A stretch of DNA of 64,000 nt from Candidatus Defluviilinea proxima (GCA_016721115.1 JADKIW010000001.1:3301501-3365500); one strand, 5' to 3'; positions 23,907 to 33,003 are shown, counted from the first letter of the stretch. Notes: a model not told the origin generated them from the letters alone. Translations and numbers: made by a program.

Positions 23907-24662
23907 CTATGAAGTTAATGCCCCCAAACATCTCTTCGCCAGCGTGGATGCTACATCCATGCGGTATTCGGCGGAGGCGTATTCGTCTGTCGCTTCGTGG
24001 TAGGTATTTTGTGCGGCAGTTTCGATGCCCTCGGATTCCGTCCCGTCCATGGCCAGCATGGGACTCTTGCCGTAACCACCGAGTGCAAGCCTTGTGCGAC
24101 CTGAATTCCACTGTGCAACGGCGGCGCAGACGATGGGTTTGTCTGAGGGAGTTTTGGCAACGGACTCAAAAGCGAGTTTGATGTTGATGGGGAGAATGAT
24201 TTTTGTGATGAGATTTGTTGACCGTATCGGTAGGAAATCACCGATGTTTGTCGTTCGATATTCGATATTTGAATTGTTGAGTAGTGCTTGTTCGATCTTT
24301 GCGTCCATTGCCAGCAAGGCGCTTGCAAAAGTGGAGCGCCCATCGCATGAGACCAACGTCCCTGCAACGGTGGCAGAGTTGCGGATGTTCAGTGGCGCTT
24401 CGAGTTTCAAAGCGTGCTTCAATGCTTCGGGGCAATGCTTTGACTCGAGCAGTGATTGCAGTGTGAGTGTGACGCCAAGTTCAAGATTGTTACCATTCTT
24501 TTTTAGGGAATCTAAGCCCAGAAGTTGAAGGTCCACTGCTTGGACGGGATCAGCCGTCCCGTGAGAAAGAAGCGTGCCGCCTCCGAGGGGTTGGGTATTT
24601 GGTTGAGTCAGAAGGCTTAGGGCTTCATCCAAGGTTTTAGGGCGGTGGTAGGCAGTTATCAT
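23907..24662 (-). CDS. FAD-binding subunit of the xanthine/CO dehydrogenase family (orphan)
   Basis: A 251-residue protein like CoxM/XdhB, the middle subunit that carries FAD in molybdenum hydroxylases. It begins MITAYHRPKTLDEALSLL, has the FAD-pyrophosphate loop PLGGGTLLSHG, then the second FAD motif IRNSATVAGTLVSCDGRST (usual IGGNlaxa.p.sD replaced), and a C-terminal CO_deh_flav_C-like part. It is slightly short for the family. No large molybdopterin or [2Fe-2S] subunit lies in the neighbourhood, so it either works with distant partners or has another role. It is the first gene of the run that includes the two GT-C-like genes. Confidence 0.85.
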   Translation of the reverse strand: MITAYHRPKTLDEALSLLTQPNTQPLGGGTLLSHGTADPVQAVDLQLLGLDSLKKNGNNLELGVTLTLQSLLESKHCPEALKHALKLEAPLNIRNSATVAGTLVSCDGRSTFASALLAMDAKIEQALLNNSNIEYRTTNIGDFLPIRSTNLITKIILPINIKLAFESVAKTPSDKPIVCAAVAQWNSGRTRLALGGYGKSPMLAMDGTESEGIETAAQNTYHEATDEYASAEYRMDVASTLAKRCLGALTS

Positions 24663-24695
24663 TTTGAGTCTCCGTACTAATTATACAGTTAAAAA

Positions 24696-24723
24696 CATAC
24701 TGCCACCCGCAGGTGGCAGTATG
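24696..24723. terminator. Hairpin terminator
   Basis: A catactgccacc / ggtggcagtatg perfect 12-bp stem with a 4-nt loop, between the sigma-factor operon end (24741) and the next minus-strand gene. Confidence 0.85.
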
Positions 24724-24740
24724 TGTGTTGCCTTGAAATT

Positions 24741-27104
24741 TTATTGTATGTCTTGCAATGGCACTGGCTGGAGATATTCATCTGGCAGGGCCTGGACGAT
24801 GATATCGAAGAAGGATATTTTGCTATAGTATCCTCTAAAGCGCCAGAATGGTTGTGCGTAGAGGGTGCGCCCTTCCTTGACTTCGGAAAGGAGTTGGTCT
24901 TCGCCAATATATACCAACTCGATTTGAGTGATGAGCCCTGTTGTGCTCTCGTTCATGGGGTTTGCACTAGCCTCGTCCACGGTTGGCGGGATAATACTCT
25001 CCGAGACGATGCCGTCAAAGTCAAAATCCTTTGGAGCCGAGCCTCGATTGATCACATTTAACACAGCGTGTCCGCCGAAGGTCTGTTCCGGGTCAACCCA
25101 CCCGACAACATAAAATATAAAACCTTCTTCCACAGGCATTGGTTCGCCTCCATATTGGAGGCTGTCGCTTTCTGCATATACTGCTCCATCATCGTCAGTA
25201 AAGAGAACGACATTCTTATCTTCCAATTGTGCTGGAGTTTCCTTTCCGTACCATACCTGTATCTTTACATCGGGGTATACCGCTTCATACCGTTCCAGTT
25301 GAATGGTTGGAATGCCTTGCGGGCTGATGCTGGTAATGGTGCCCCAGATCTTCACAGGCAGATGATAGTATGTCTCCAGCCCTGTGGTGGCCGGACCCTC
25401 AAGTTTTGCCTGCCAGAATGATGCAAGGAATCCCGCTTCGGAATTGTTGTTGATCCTATAGGAAAAGCGTGTTGTGCCATCCTCTGCCTGGAGATTCCAT
25501 ATATCCACATCGCCGCGTTCGCCTTCCAGTCGCTTTCCGATCAGAGGGCTATAATCCACCGGGGTTGGGACTGGTAATGGTGTGGCGGTTGGCATGGGGG
25601 TGCCGCTCAGGTTCAAGCGGGCCAGGCCTGCGCCGCCACCGCCTCCTCCACCGCCGCCACTGCCTTCTCCTTGATAGATCGTTTCCCAATCCATTTTATT
25701 GTCTGTGACCATTCCGTACACAACGATTCTTTCATCGACTTGAATATCTTCTGGAAGGTCTTCCATTTGCAGACGTTGACCATCGCTACTGATTAGCCAG
25801 CTTTGACCATCTGTTTGTTCGAGGGTGCCGTCCAGGGTTGGCATGGGTTCAGAGCGTTGCCAACTATCAACCTGGAATTTTTTCACATCGCCAGCCATGA
25901 TAAATTGACCGTTGAGTTGAACCGTCTCATCAAGACCCATCAGCCCTTCGAGATTCCCTATCAATGTGACGTTGTCCATGACAAGGAGGGGAGTTTCATC
26001 GTCTATTGCGTTGGAAGAAACCACAATACCGGTCATGCTGGTCGGCTGATTAAGTGGAACATTGCGCTTCCAGACTCTGAATGGCGAATCAACCGCAGTA
26101 GGCATATATCCACCCGACTGCATTTCCACGCCCAGACCGTTCAACTCGTTGTTGATGAATTTATCCCAGGCTTGCTGTGCGCTGATCAGCGGATAACTGC
26201 CAACGGCCTGCCAGGGGTGAGTGTTCACACTTACGATGGCCACTTCACCATTTCGATCGAAGGATACTTGCAGGCTTGTCAGGTTTTCGAAGGTGTAGGA
26301 CTCGGGCAGGTCATTCAAGCGTGGAACAAAGTTCACTATTCGGCTGTTAGGATCAGCAGAGGGCAGTTGGATTTGATAGGGGAAATCGAGCAATCCATGT
26401 GCTTTTAGGAATTCCTCGGCTTTGGTGCTCATCTCTTCGGGCGATAGGCTGTTGCCCTGATTCGCAATGAGGGAAAATGTGGTGTAGTCTGTGTAATACG
26501 AAAATTGATAAGCCCCATAGCCCATCACCTCAATACGTTGCTTGCCATCCGTGAATATATACCCAGGTCCGCCATACCGCTCATTCATTTCGTAAAGGTT
26601 CCCATTAATGCCAATCCTCGATGCGAGATCACGGATCGTTTTGACCTGGAAATCTGCAATATCTTGCGGGCTGTCAAGTTGGTAGAGAACGGCTTGTGGG
26701 GCACCTGCGGGCATATCCATCGTCATGATAAATTGCCCTATCGATGTATCGTAGGTTTTTCCTGTGGGAGTGCCTTTTGAATCGTTGTTGATCGCTGGCT
26801 TCTCTGTTGCAGGCGGCAAAGATGTATCGTTTGCCGCAGGCACCGACGTGGGAACGGGCGCCACCGTGCTGATGGCCCAATTCATGAAGAGCGCAAATGC
26901 CACTAGCGAAACTGTCCATGCCAGTGTAGTGAAAACTTGTTTGCGCGTGAAGTGGAACCACGCGGGTTTTGACCTTGTCGTGTGCAGGCGTGTTAAGTCC
27001 CGTTCCAGTTTTTCTGTAAAGTGTGGGTTGGGGTTGATGTTTTCCGCCGTCTGGTTCAACAGGTCAGCGATCTTATCTTCGTGATTTTTAAATTTATCGT
27101 TCAT
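24741..27104 (-). CDS. Anti-sigma-like membrane protein with long extracytoplasmic region
   Basis: About 787 residues. The first ~55 are cytosolic (HEDKIADLLNQTAENINPNP...FTEKLERDLTRL), a layout seen in membrane-bound anti-sigma partners of ECF factors. One membrane segment (~59-79) precedes a long outside part with Thr/Pro linkers and repeated beta domains, including a Gly-rich run (nine Gly, ~480-490). It starts at the second of two adjacent ATGs (27104), best spaced from GGAGG, and overlaps the sigma-factor stop, so the two are co-translated. The pairing argues it holds the sigma factor until an outside signal is sensed; that is inference. No zinc-binding HxxxCxxC motif is present. Confidence 0.75.
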   Translation of the reverse strand: MNDKFKNHEDKIADLLNQTAENINPNPHFTEKLERDLTRLHTTRSKPAWFHFTRKQVFTTLAWTVSLVAFALFMNWAISTVAPVPTSVPAANDTSLPPATEKPAINNDSKGTPTGKTYDTSIGQFIMTMDMPAGAPQAVLYQLDSPQDIADFQVKTIRDLASRIGINGNLYEMNERYGGPGYIFTDGKQRIEVMGYGAYQFSYYTDYTTFSLIANQGNSLSPEEMSTKAEEFLKAHGLLDFPYQIQLPSADPNSRIVNFVPRLNDLPESYTFENLTSLQVSFDRNGEVAIVSVNTHPWQAVGSYPLISAQQAWDKFINNELNGLGVEMQSGGYMPTAVDSPFRVWKRNVPLNQPTSMTGIVVSSNAIDDETPLLVMDNVTLIGNLEGLMGLDETVQLNGQFIMAGDVKKFQVDSWQRSEPMPTLDGTLEQTDGQSWLISSDGQRLQMEDLPEDIQVDERIVVYGMVTDNKMDWETIYQGEGSGGGGGGGGGAGLARLNLSGTPMPTATPLPVPTPVDYSPLIGKRLEGERGDVDIWNLQAEDGTTRFSYRINNNSEAGFLASFWQAKLEGPATTGLETYYHLPVKIWGTITSISPQGIPTIQLERYEAVYPDVKIQVWYGKETPAQLEDKNVVLFTDDDGAVYAESDSLQYGGEPMPVEEGFIFYVVGWVDPEQTFGGHAVLNVINRGSAPKDFDFDGIVSESIIPPTVDEASANPMNESTTGLITQIELVYIGEDQLLSEVKEGRTLYAQPFWRFRGYYSKISFFDIIVQALPDEYLQPVPLQDIQ

Positions 27105-27673
27105 CATTCCACCTCCAATGCAAGGGAGGTACGCTCGCGCAGGTCTTGCAGTCCACGCGAGATGAGCATCTTCACCGCGGCTTCGCTTTTGTTCAGCACT
27201 CGGCTCGTTTCGATATTCGATAATCCTCCGAAATACGATAGGATGATCGCTTCGGCCCGTTCGGAGGGGATCTTCTTCAAAGCGCTCGCAATCGACTCAA
27301 GCTTGAGGCGTTGAAAAGCTGCTTTGTCAGTCGCCAGGCCCGGGCTTGGGACGTGAAGCGCCGCGTCCAACTGGACCTCGGGCCTGCGTCCGCGAAAGTA
27401 CATGAGTCTACGCTTTGAAGCGATTCCCATGATCCACGCGGCAAAGGAGCCTGTGCCGCGATACGAACGGATGCCCTCCATCGCGGCCATGAAAGTTTGC
27501 GATGTGAGATCTTCAGCATCTTTCACGTTGCCGGTGTGGGCGACATGATAGCGATAGACGCGCGTGACATTGCGCCGATAGAGTTCAGCGAATGCATTTG
27601 TGTCTGTGACTGCCAACCGTGCCAGGTTGGCTTCGTCTTCGATCTGTATTTGATCTGCCATAAGGGTAGTCAT
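27104..27673 (-). CDS. ECF-type RNA polymerase sigma factor
   Basis: A 189-residue sigma-70 family protein of the extracytoplasmic-function type. Region 2: AFAELYRRNVTRVYRY...VKDAEDLTSQTFMAAME. Region 4: LKKIPSERAEAIILSYFGGL SNIETSRVLNKSEAAVKMLISRGL (helix-turn-helix). Regions 1 and 3 are absent, as expected. A GGAGG 3 nt before the ATG sets the start. The downstream gene overlaps by a few bases and encodes a membrane anti-sigma-like partner. Target promoters cannot be read; ECF operons often control themselves. Confidence 0.95.
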   Translation of the reverse strand: MTTLMADQIQIEDEANLARLAVTDTNAFAELYRRNVTRVYRYHVAHTGNVKDAEDLTSQTFMAAMEGIRSYRGTGSFAAWIMGIASKRRLMYFRGRRPEVQLDAALHVPSPGLATDKAAFQRLKLESIASALKKIPSERAEAIILSYFGGLSNIETSRVLNKSEAAVKMLISRGLQDLRERTSLALEVE

Positions 27674-27790
27674 GGACCTCCTGTGTTTGTGCGCACTTTA
27701 ATATGTTGCAGGAGGTCGTAAAAAGTAACAGGGAATTTTGCGGTTTTTGTAGGTGTGGGGTTTCGCCGCTCCTGATTGGTTGTTAGTAAA

Positions 27791-27816
27791 GCGGGGCGAG
27801 AAGACCTAGCCCCTAC
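27791..27816. repeat. gtaggggc-family repeat at the thioesterase stop
   Basis: Read on the minus strand: gtaggggctaggtcttctcg then ccccgc. Its first bases provide the TAG stop codon of the thioesterase gene (27813-27815). Same family as 31146-31205 and the palindrome in hsdM. Confidence 0.65.
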
Positions 27817-28292
27817 GTTTCTTCTGGGTACACTTTCCACCCCAATTCATCTAACTTGGATTTATCGAATTGCTCATCTGGGACATTGATCAACAGGGTG
27901 CTTCCCTCTGCGAGAAGTTCGTTTGTTTCAGCGTCGTAAATTCCCGCCCAGGCTTCAGCGGAGCGGGCTTTGGTCTTCCCTGCCTTGCCGACGATCTTCA
28001 ATAGTTTTCCGATAGGGACGTTTTTGCGATACTTCACTTCGAGCTTTGCCGTGAACATAAAGCGTGGATCCATCGGGTCACTGCCCATTTGTGCGCGGGC
28101 TGAGATTTCATCTATGAGTGCGCTGACCATGCCACCGTGTAAAACGCCGGGATAGCCTTGAAAGTGATCGGGTGCAGTGTATGTGGTTTCTACAACGCCG
28201 GGCTCTGTCTCGTAAATATGGAGATGCAAACCAACGGGATTCTCCAATCCACAGATCAAGCACATGCGTGAGTTGGGTTGTTTGATTTTCAT
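27813..28292 (-). CDS. Hotdog-fold thioesterase, PaaI family
   Basis: A 159-residue protein with the PaaI/YiiD hotdog pattern: a short N-terminus with CLICGLENPVGLHLHIYE (two Cys, typical of the subgroup with a CxxCG start), then FQGYPGVLHGGMVSALIDE, where GVLHGG holds the substrate-binding/catalytic region, and LEVKYRKNVPIGKLLKIVGK as the second half of the sheet. It probably hydrolyses acyl-CoA thioesters; the acyl group is not known. It ends in a TAG supplied by a repeat and starts 9 bp past the kinase stop, so it is likely co-transcribed with that gene. Confidence 0.85.
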   Translation of the reverse strand: MKIKQPNSRMCLICGLENPVGLHLHIYETEPGVVETTYTAPDHFQGYPGVLHGGMVSALIDEISARAQMGSDPMDPRFMFTAKLEVKYRKNVPIGKLLKIVGKAGKTKARSAEAWAGIYDAETNELLAEGSTLLINVPDEQFDKSKLDELGWKVYPEET

Positions 28293-28301
28293 AAAAGGGA
28301 C

Positions 28302-30398
28302 TTACGGAAAGATAACGATATCTGCCATGTAATACGAGTGGTCGTAGGCTGTCAACGCGCCACCTTCACCGGGAATCGGTTCGATATTCTCGTTGCCATT
28401 GATATCCACGCCGTTTAACATCTGATTCGCCAGCACAACCGCCTCACGGATCTTTCCTGCTGTTTCGGGGGAACCGGCCTCACTTTCGAGAATCTCAATT
28501 AACAGATCGCGCAACTGCGGAGCCCACACACCGACGTTATCTGCGGCGGCCTTGACGTGATCGCCGTGAACCAACATATTCTCGTTGGCATCTGGTGATG
28601 TGATGGACAAGTTTGCGTGTGTGAAACTGCCTTGAATGTAGCCTGCGTTATTTCCGTTTAGTAATAAACCAAACCCATCACTAGGGTCATCAACAATATC
28701 GTCGCTGTTCCAGTCGGTGTGGTCTTCACTTTCTGAGCCGACAATGATGTTCAGCATTTTCTCGGCTTGCAGGCGTGCTTCTGCTTCCTTGCCTGCTTCA
28801 ATCGATGTCAACATTTCTTGACCGATATTTTTTACCAACGTTGTGTCTGTGACCAGACCACGTATCAGTGCGTTTTGGTTAGGCGCGGCTGGGAACGCAG
28901 ATAGCAAATGTCGCACATGTACATATCCGCTGGGGGGCAGGGTTGCGGAAAAAGCTACATCGTTCGATGGATTCGGACTGTTATCTGGATTGGGTTCGAT
29001 GGTGATCTCAAGCCCGTGATAGAACGTAATCAGATTACGTCCCGCTTCATCGACATACGTGAGTAATGCACGGTTGGACGAATCGAATCCGATCACACCG
29101 AGCGATAAACGACTTTCGCCGTCGTCTCCGATCAACCAGAGTTCGTATTGACTTCCCTCTGCGGGCAAAGTCAATTCACCGGACGAGAATGTGATCTGGT
29201 CTGCAACTGCAGAGCCATCTTGAAAGCGTAAGAGACCAACGGGGTCTGTCCCCGGTGTCGCTGGGACAGCTTCGGTGGTAGATGGAGCCGGGGTCGCCTC
29301 ATTGTGACTTTGGATTTCTGTGGCTATGGATGTGGGCGGTGTTATAGGTGCTTGTTTTCCGAGAGTTTGCGCCGCCCAAGATGCGACAACCACGATCAAT
29401 ATCACTATGATGCCAACAAGGATAGGCGTGACAATGGAGCTTTTATTTTCTTTTACGGTAGTTTGTAAACTGTTATGAGATGTAACGATGGATTTAGCCA
29501 TGGATGCAGGGAACCCGATGGTTTCGGCTTCCGCTGTCCCTGAGAGAACAGCTTCGAAGGCCTCCGCAAATTCGAGCGGAGTCTGGAAGCGTTCGTTCGC
29601 CTCCTTTGCCAGTGCACGGTCGATCACATCCTGGATCGGTTTTGAAAGTCCATCAATGGGAGGAGGCGGTTCGTGAATGTGTTTATGGAGAACGCTCAAC
29701 GTGCTATCCGCGTCAAAAGGGACACGTCCCGCAAGCATTTCATACACTGTTATGCCCAATGAATACACATCTGTGCGTGCATCCACTTTATCACCACGAG
29801 CTTGTTCAGGGCTCATGTAGGCGGGGGTCCCCGTAATGGTTCCTGTACTGGTTTGCGAGTTCGATTGCGTAAAGCGGACAAGCCCAAAGTCTGTGAGGAT
29901 CGGCTCCACATCCTGTGGCAGGGGCTTATCGGCAGTCACCGGAGTGGATCGCGATAACAGCATAATGTTGGCTGGCTTCACATCACGATGGACCACATTA
30001 TTTTGATGTGCATAGGTTAGGGCATTCGCTATTCTGGTCAGGAGATATTGGATCTGTGTGAGATCGAGTCGTTCATTGCGTTTGTGTAGTTCTCGCAAAT
30101 ACGATCCCAGTGACATCCCTGGTATGTATTCCATTACGAGGAAAGGTTGGTCTTCATATGAATCAAAATCGAACACTTGCACAATGTTCGGGTGACGCAA
30201 CATAGCAATTGTGCGTGCTTCGCGTTCAAAACGTTCCCGTAATTCGGGTTCACCTTGCAGGTCTGCTTTTAAAAATTTGATGGCAACAGAGCGATGAAGT
30301 GTGGTGTGTGTACCGATATACACTTCCGCCATTCCGCCCTTGGCCAGAAACATATCGACACGTACTTTTCCGAGTGACTTACCTATAAGATTGGGCAT
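28302..30398 (-). CDS. PknB-type Ser/Thr protein kinase with RskA-like outside domain
   Basis: 698 residues from the ATG at 30398. The kinase domain (~5-270) has the Gly loop AKGGMAEVY, VAIK lysine (~41), HRDVKPANIM, DFGLVRF and SPEQARG, all intact. A membrane segment (~322-343) is followed by a Thr/Pro linker. The outside domain has YELWLIGDDGESRLSLGVIG, which resembles the C-terminal domain of the anti-sigma factor RskA, and then a helical domain to the end. Unusual for PknB kinases is the absence of PASTA repeats. TATAAT (30405-30410) lies 6 nt before the ATG, pointing to a leaderless mRNA; the longer frame from a TTG at 30416 lies inside that promoter. Confidence 0.9.
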   Translation of the reverse strand: MPNLIGKSLGKVRVDMFLAKGGMAEVYIGTHTTLHRSVAIKFLKADLQGEPELRERFEREARTIAMLRHPNIVQVFDFDSYEDQPFLVMEYIPGMSLGSYLRELHKRNERLDLTQIQYLLTRIANALTYAHQNNVVHRDVKPANIMLLSRSTPVTADKPLPQDVEPILTDFGLVRFTQSNSQTSTGTITGTPAYMSPEQARGDKVDARTDVYSLGITVYEMLAGRVPFDADSTLSVLHKHIHEPPPPIDGLSKPIQDVIDRALAKEANERFQTPLEFAEAFEAVLSGTAEAETIGFPASMAKSIVTSHNSLQTTVKENKSSIVTPILVGIIVILIVVVASWAAQTLGKQAPITPPTSIATEIQSHNEATPAPSTTEAVPATPGTDPVGLLRFQDGSAVADQITFSSGELTLPAEGSQYELWLIGDDGESRLSLGVIGFDSSNRALLTYVDEAGRNLITFYHGLEITIEPNPDNSPNPSNDVAFSATLPPSGYVHVRHLLSAFPAAPNQNALIRGLVTDTTLVKNIGQEMLTSIEAGKEAEARLQAEKMLNIIVGSESEDHTDWNSDDIVDDPSDGFGLLLNGNNAGYIQGSFTHANLSITSPDANENMLVHGDHVKAAADNVGVWAPQLRDLLIEILESEAGSPETAGKIREAVVLANQMLNGVDINGNENIEPIPGEGGALTAYDHSYYMADIVIFP

Positions 30399-30404
30399 AA
30401 GCAA

Positions 30405-30410
30405 ATTATA
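30405..30410 (-). promoter_or_regulatory. -10 box for a leaderless kinase mRNA
   Basis: A perfect TATAAT (minus strand) separated by 6 nt from the ATG at 30398. Transcription would start at or next to the A of the ATG. Confidence 0.65.
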
Positions 30411-30474
30411 CAACACGCAGGCGAAAGGCTATAATCTAAAACATTGCAAACACATTCTTCCATGGAGGCCGTGT

Positions 30475-31149
30475 ATGAAGACCGTAGTTTTGATTTCGGC
30501 AATAGCCGAATGGAATGGCTTGAAACCGTTGTTTCCCGACGCTCACATTAAGGCTTTCCCATTTGGCGAATGTTTTGATGCTCCCATCCGTGATGAACAT
30601 GTCGCTTTCTTTCACAGTGGTTGGGGCAAGACCGCATCGGCCGCTTCGATCCAATATGTGATCGATCACTACTCGCCTGATCTCATTGTCAACCTTGGAA
30701 CCTGTGGCGGCCTTGAGGGAGTTGTTCAGCAAGGTGACTTGATCCTTGTTGAGCAGACTTTCCTCTACGATATTGTGGAACTCATGGGCGATCTGGACAT
30801 CACGACATACTACGCATCTTCCCTCGACCTAAGCTGGCTTGCTGAACCCCATCCTTTTCCTGCCCGACGAGGTCTCATCGCTTCGGCCGATAGTGATCTG
30901 CCACCAGATAAGATCCTCCTCCTCAAATCGAAGGGCGTCCTCGCCGCAGACTGGGAGTCTGCGGCCTTAGCGTGGGTTGCGAGCAAAAACAAGGCACGTT
31001 TGCTGATCCTACGTATGGTCAGTGACTTGGTCTCTGAGCAGGGCGGGGAAGCTTATAGCGATATTGAGATTTTCAACGAACGGGCAAAGGGAATCATGAA
31101 ACAGTTGGTTGAACAATTGCCAGCTTGGTTGGACGCGGTGCGATTGTAG
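30475..31149 (+). CDS. MTA/SAH-nucleosidase-like protein
   Basis: A 224-residue member of the nucleoside phosphorylase/MTAN superfamily. MKTVVLISAIAEWNGLKPLF, HSGWGKTASAASIQYVI, DLIVNLGTCGGLEGVVQQGD and GVLAADWESAALAWVA match the family; the last holds the E that contacts the ribose, in DWESAA. It probably cleaves methylthioadenosine, S-adenosylhomocysteine or a related nucleoside. The ATG at 30475 has GGAGG 8 nt upstream; the longer frame from 30301 runs antisense through the kinase gene. TATAAT at 30432-30437 makes a divergent promoter with the kinase. The TAG stop is supplied by a gtaggggc repeat. Confidence 0.88.
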   Translation: MKTVVLISAIAEWNGLKPLFPDAHIKAFPFGECFDAPIRDEHVAFFHSGWGKTASAASIQYVIDHYSPDLIVNLGTCGGLEGVVQQGDLILVEQTFLYDIVELMGDLDITTYYASSLDLSWLAEPHPFPARRGLIASADSDLPPDKILLLKSKGVLAADWESAALAWVASKNKARLLILRMVSDLVSEQGGEAYSDIEIFNERAKGIMKQLVEQLPAWLDAVRL

Positions 31150-31205
31150 GGGCGACCCTTCATGGTTAACGAAGATACTTATTAATATAAGCGGGTCACC
31201 CCTAC
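31146..31205. repeat. gtaggggcgaccc inverted repeat between convergent genes
   Basis: Arms gtaggggcgaccc and gggtcacccctac enclose 34 nt. The left arm gives the TAG stop of the nucleosidase gene (31147-31149) and the right arm, on the other strand, the TAG stop of the GNAT gene (31202-31204). Confidence 0.85.
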
Positions 31206-31696
31206 GCTAAATATATTTCCATTGCCATGTCTTCGGGGTCATCCCCTTCGTAGTGCGGGATTTCGTAGAAGCCCAACTTTGTATAAAAGGCCACAGCCTG
31301 TGCCTGAAATATTCTGTCCGTCTCGAGGCGCATGAGCTTGTACCCCTTTTCTCGCGCGATGGAAAATAATTCCTGGGTCATTCGGTAGCCTAGTCCCTGA
31401 CCGTGATATTCTGTCAACAACCACATCCGTTTTAATTCACAGACATCTTTTTCTAAAAAACGGATCGCACCCGTGCCGATGATGCGACCGTCATCAACTG
31501 CTACGAGAAACGTCCCGCCGTTCTCGAAATAATTCTTCGGAATATCGTCGAGATCACGAAGTGTCCCTTGTGCTGAATACTTGGCAATGGATTCCTCCAA
31601 TGTGCTGGCTTCTTTAAATACTTTGTATGCCACTTTGAAAATGACATACTTTGCTTCGTCGGTCTCGTGAGGTTGAATGGTGCGTATTTGGATCAT
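31202..31696 (-). CDS. GNAT-family N-acetyltransferase
   Basis: A 164-residue acetyl-CoA-dependent transferase. The first 60 residues are helical (ETDEAKYVIFKVAYKVFKEA), then strands GGTFLVAVDDGRIIGTGAIR, the acetyl-CoA loop LLTEYHGQGLGYRMTQEL (Q/RxxGxG/A as YHGQGLG), KGYKLMRLETD and AVAFYTKLGFYEI. The substrate cannot be predicted. It converges on the nucleosidase gene, with both stop codons inside one repeat. Confidence 0.9.
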   Translation of the reverse strand: MIQIRTIQPHETDEAKYVIFKVAYKVFKEASTLEESIAKYSAQGTLRDLDDIPKNYFENGGTFLVAVDDGRIIGTGAIRFLEKDVCELKRMWLLTEYHGQGLGYRMTQELFSIAREKGYKLMRLETDRIFQAQAVAFYTKLGFYEIPHYEGDDPEDMAMEIYLA

Positions 31697-31710
31697 GCCT
31701 TAATTTTACT

Positions 31711-31740
31711 TTGAGCACGCCTTCTTGCAGGCGTTATAAT
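31711..31740 (+). promoter_or_regulatory. Promoter of the MFS gene
   Basis: TTGAGC, an 18-nt spacer and TATAAT, 15 nt upstream of the ATG at 31756. Confidence 0.6.
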
Positions 31741-31755
31741 CATCGAACTTAAATC

Positions 31756-33003
31756 ATGAACCTGACAAATGAAGAACAATTTCGTATTCAAAAATTAAAC
31801 TTTCGTTATGTACTGATCGATGGAATCGGCGTAAGCATTGCCAATATCGCCGCACCATTCTTGCCCGTTTTTCTGACGCGTTTGGGGGCGTCCAATTTTC
31901 AAGTGGGCTTGCTTTCGTCCATGCCTGGCGTGACAGGTTTGCTCCTTGCCATCTTTGTTGGACGGTTCCTGCAAACAAGAAAGAACATCGTCCCGTGGTA
32001 TGGCTTATCGCGTTTGCTGGTCCTTTCCAGTTACGCTGTGACAGGTATTCTCACGTTGTTGCTCCCGGAAAAGATCATTGTCATTGCTACATTGGCGATC
32101 TGGGCTTTTGCCACCATCCCTCAAACGGCATTGGCAGTTGCATTTTCAGTTGTAATGAATAATGTTGCAGGTCCCTCTGGCCGTTATGCCCTCCTGAGCC
32201 GCCGCTGGACGATCTTTGGTTTGACGGGGGTCGTTGGCACGTTCGTTGTCACACGTCTGATCGACACGATTGACTTCCCTGTTAATTACGCGATCATGTT
32301 CCTTGTTCTATCATTGGGTGGATTTCTAAGCTATTATTTTTCGAACAAGATCATTTTGCCAGATCAAATACCGCCATCGACAAATGGTGACGCCCGATCT
32401 GGAGGTTTTGGTCAAATCGTTGAATTGTTGAAGGCGAACCCAGTGTTTCTTTCTTTCTCGTTGAAGCGTTTCGTTTATCTTTCTGCGGTAGCCCTCGGCA
32501 CTCCCATCATGCCATTATTTTTAGTACATGAAGTGCATGCCACCGATAGCCAGATCGGGGCAGTGACCATGTCATTGTCTTTGGTGATGTTGGCGGGATA
32601 TTTTCTCTGGCCACGTGTTTCCCTCAGGCGAAGTGGACGTTTCGTTTTGTTAGCGACAACTTTGGGAATGGCTTTGTATCCTGCCCTTAGCGCGACAACT
32701 CCTCGCATTGAATTGATCATCCTGTATGCAGGGCTTGCGGGCTTTTTTCAGGGTGGGCTGGACCTTGTCTTCTTCGATGAGCTGATGAAAACTGTCCCTG
32801 TAGAATATAGTGCGACCTTGGTTTCGATTGCACAGTCCATGCAATATCTCTCCATGGTGGTTGCACCATTGGCGGGAACATGGCTGGCCGACTATATCGG
32901 CCTCGGTGGAGCATTGTGGGTGAGTGCTGGTTTGCGTATTTTGGGTTTTCTGTTGTTCCTGATGCCCGATAAAATACGTGCGCCCTGTGAACAACCTGTG
33001 TGA
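31756..33003 (+). CDS. Major facilitator superfamily transporter
   Basis: A 415-residue transporter with about 12 hydrophobic segments. The first cytosolic loop after TM2 carries the MFS-type pattern FQVGLLSSMPGVTGLLLAIF then GRFLQTRKN; the second half begins near ELLKANPVFLSFSLKRF and repeats the layout (LRRSGRFVLLATTLGMALYP). The substrate is unknown. It is transcribed alone; the convergent Smr gene begins 9 bp past its stop. Confidence 0.85.
   Translation: MNLTNEEQFRIQKLNFRYVLIDGIGVSIANIAAPFLPVFLTRLGASNFQVGLLSSMPGVTGLLLAIFVGRFLQTRKNIVPWYGLSRLLVLSSYAVTGILTLLLPEKIIVIATLAIWAFATIPQTALAVAFSVVMNNVAGPSGRYALLSRRWTIFGLTGVVGTFVVTRLIDTIDFPVNYAIMFLVLSLGGFLSYYFSNKIILPDQIPPSTNGDARSGGFGQIVELLKANPVFLSFSLKRFVYLSAVALGTPIMPLFLVHEVHATDSQIGAVTMSLSLVMLAGYFLWPRVSLRRSGRFVLLATTLGMALYPALSATTPRIELIILYAGLAGFFQGGLDLVFFDELMKTVPVEYSATLVSIAQSMQYLSMVVAPLAGTWLADYIGLGGALWVSAGLRILGFLLFLMPDKIRAPCEQPV

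Noticed and set aside
25630..25675. GC-rich gccgccaccgcc stretch as a possible repeat array
   Set aside because: It is the codon run for the Gly tract of the anti-sigma-like protein.
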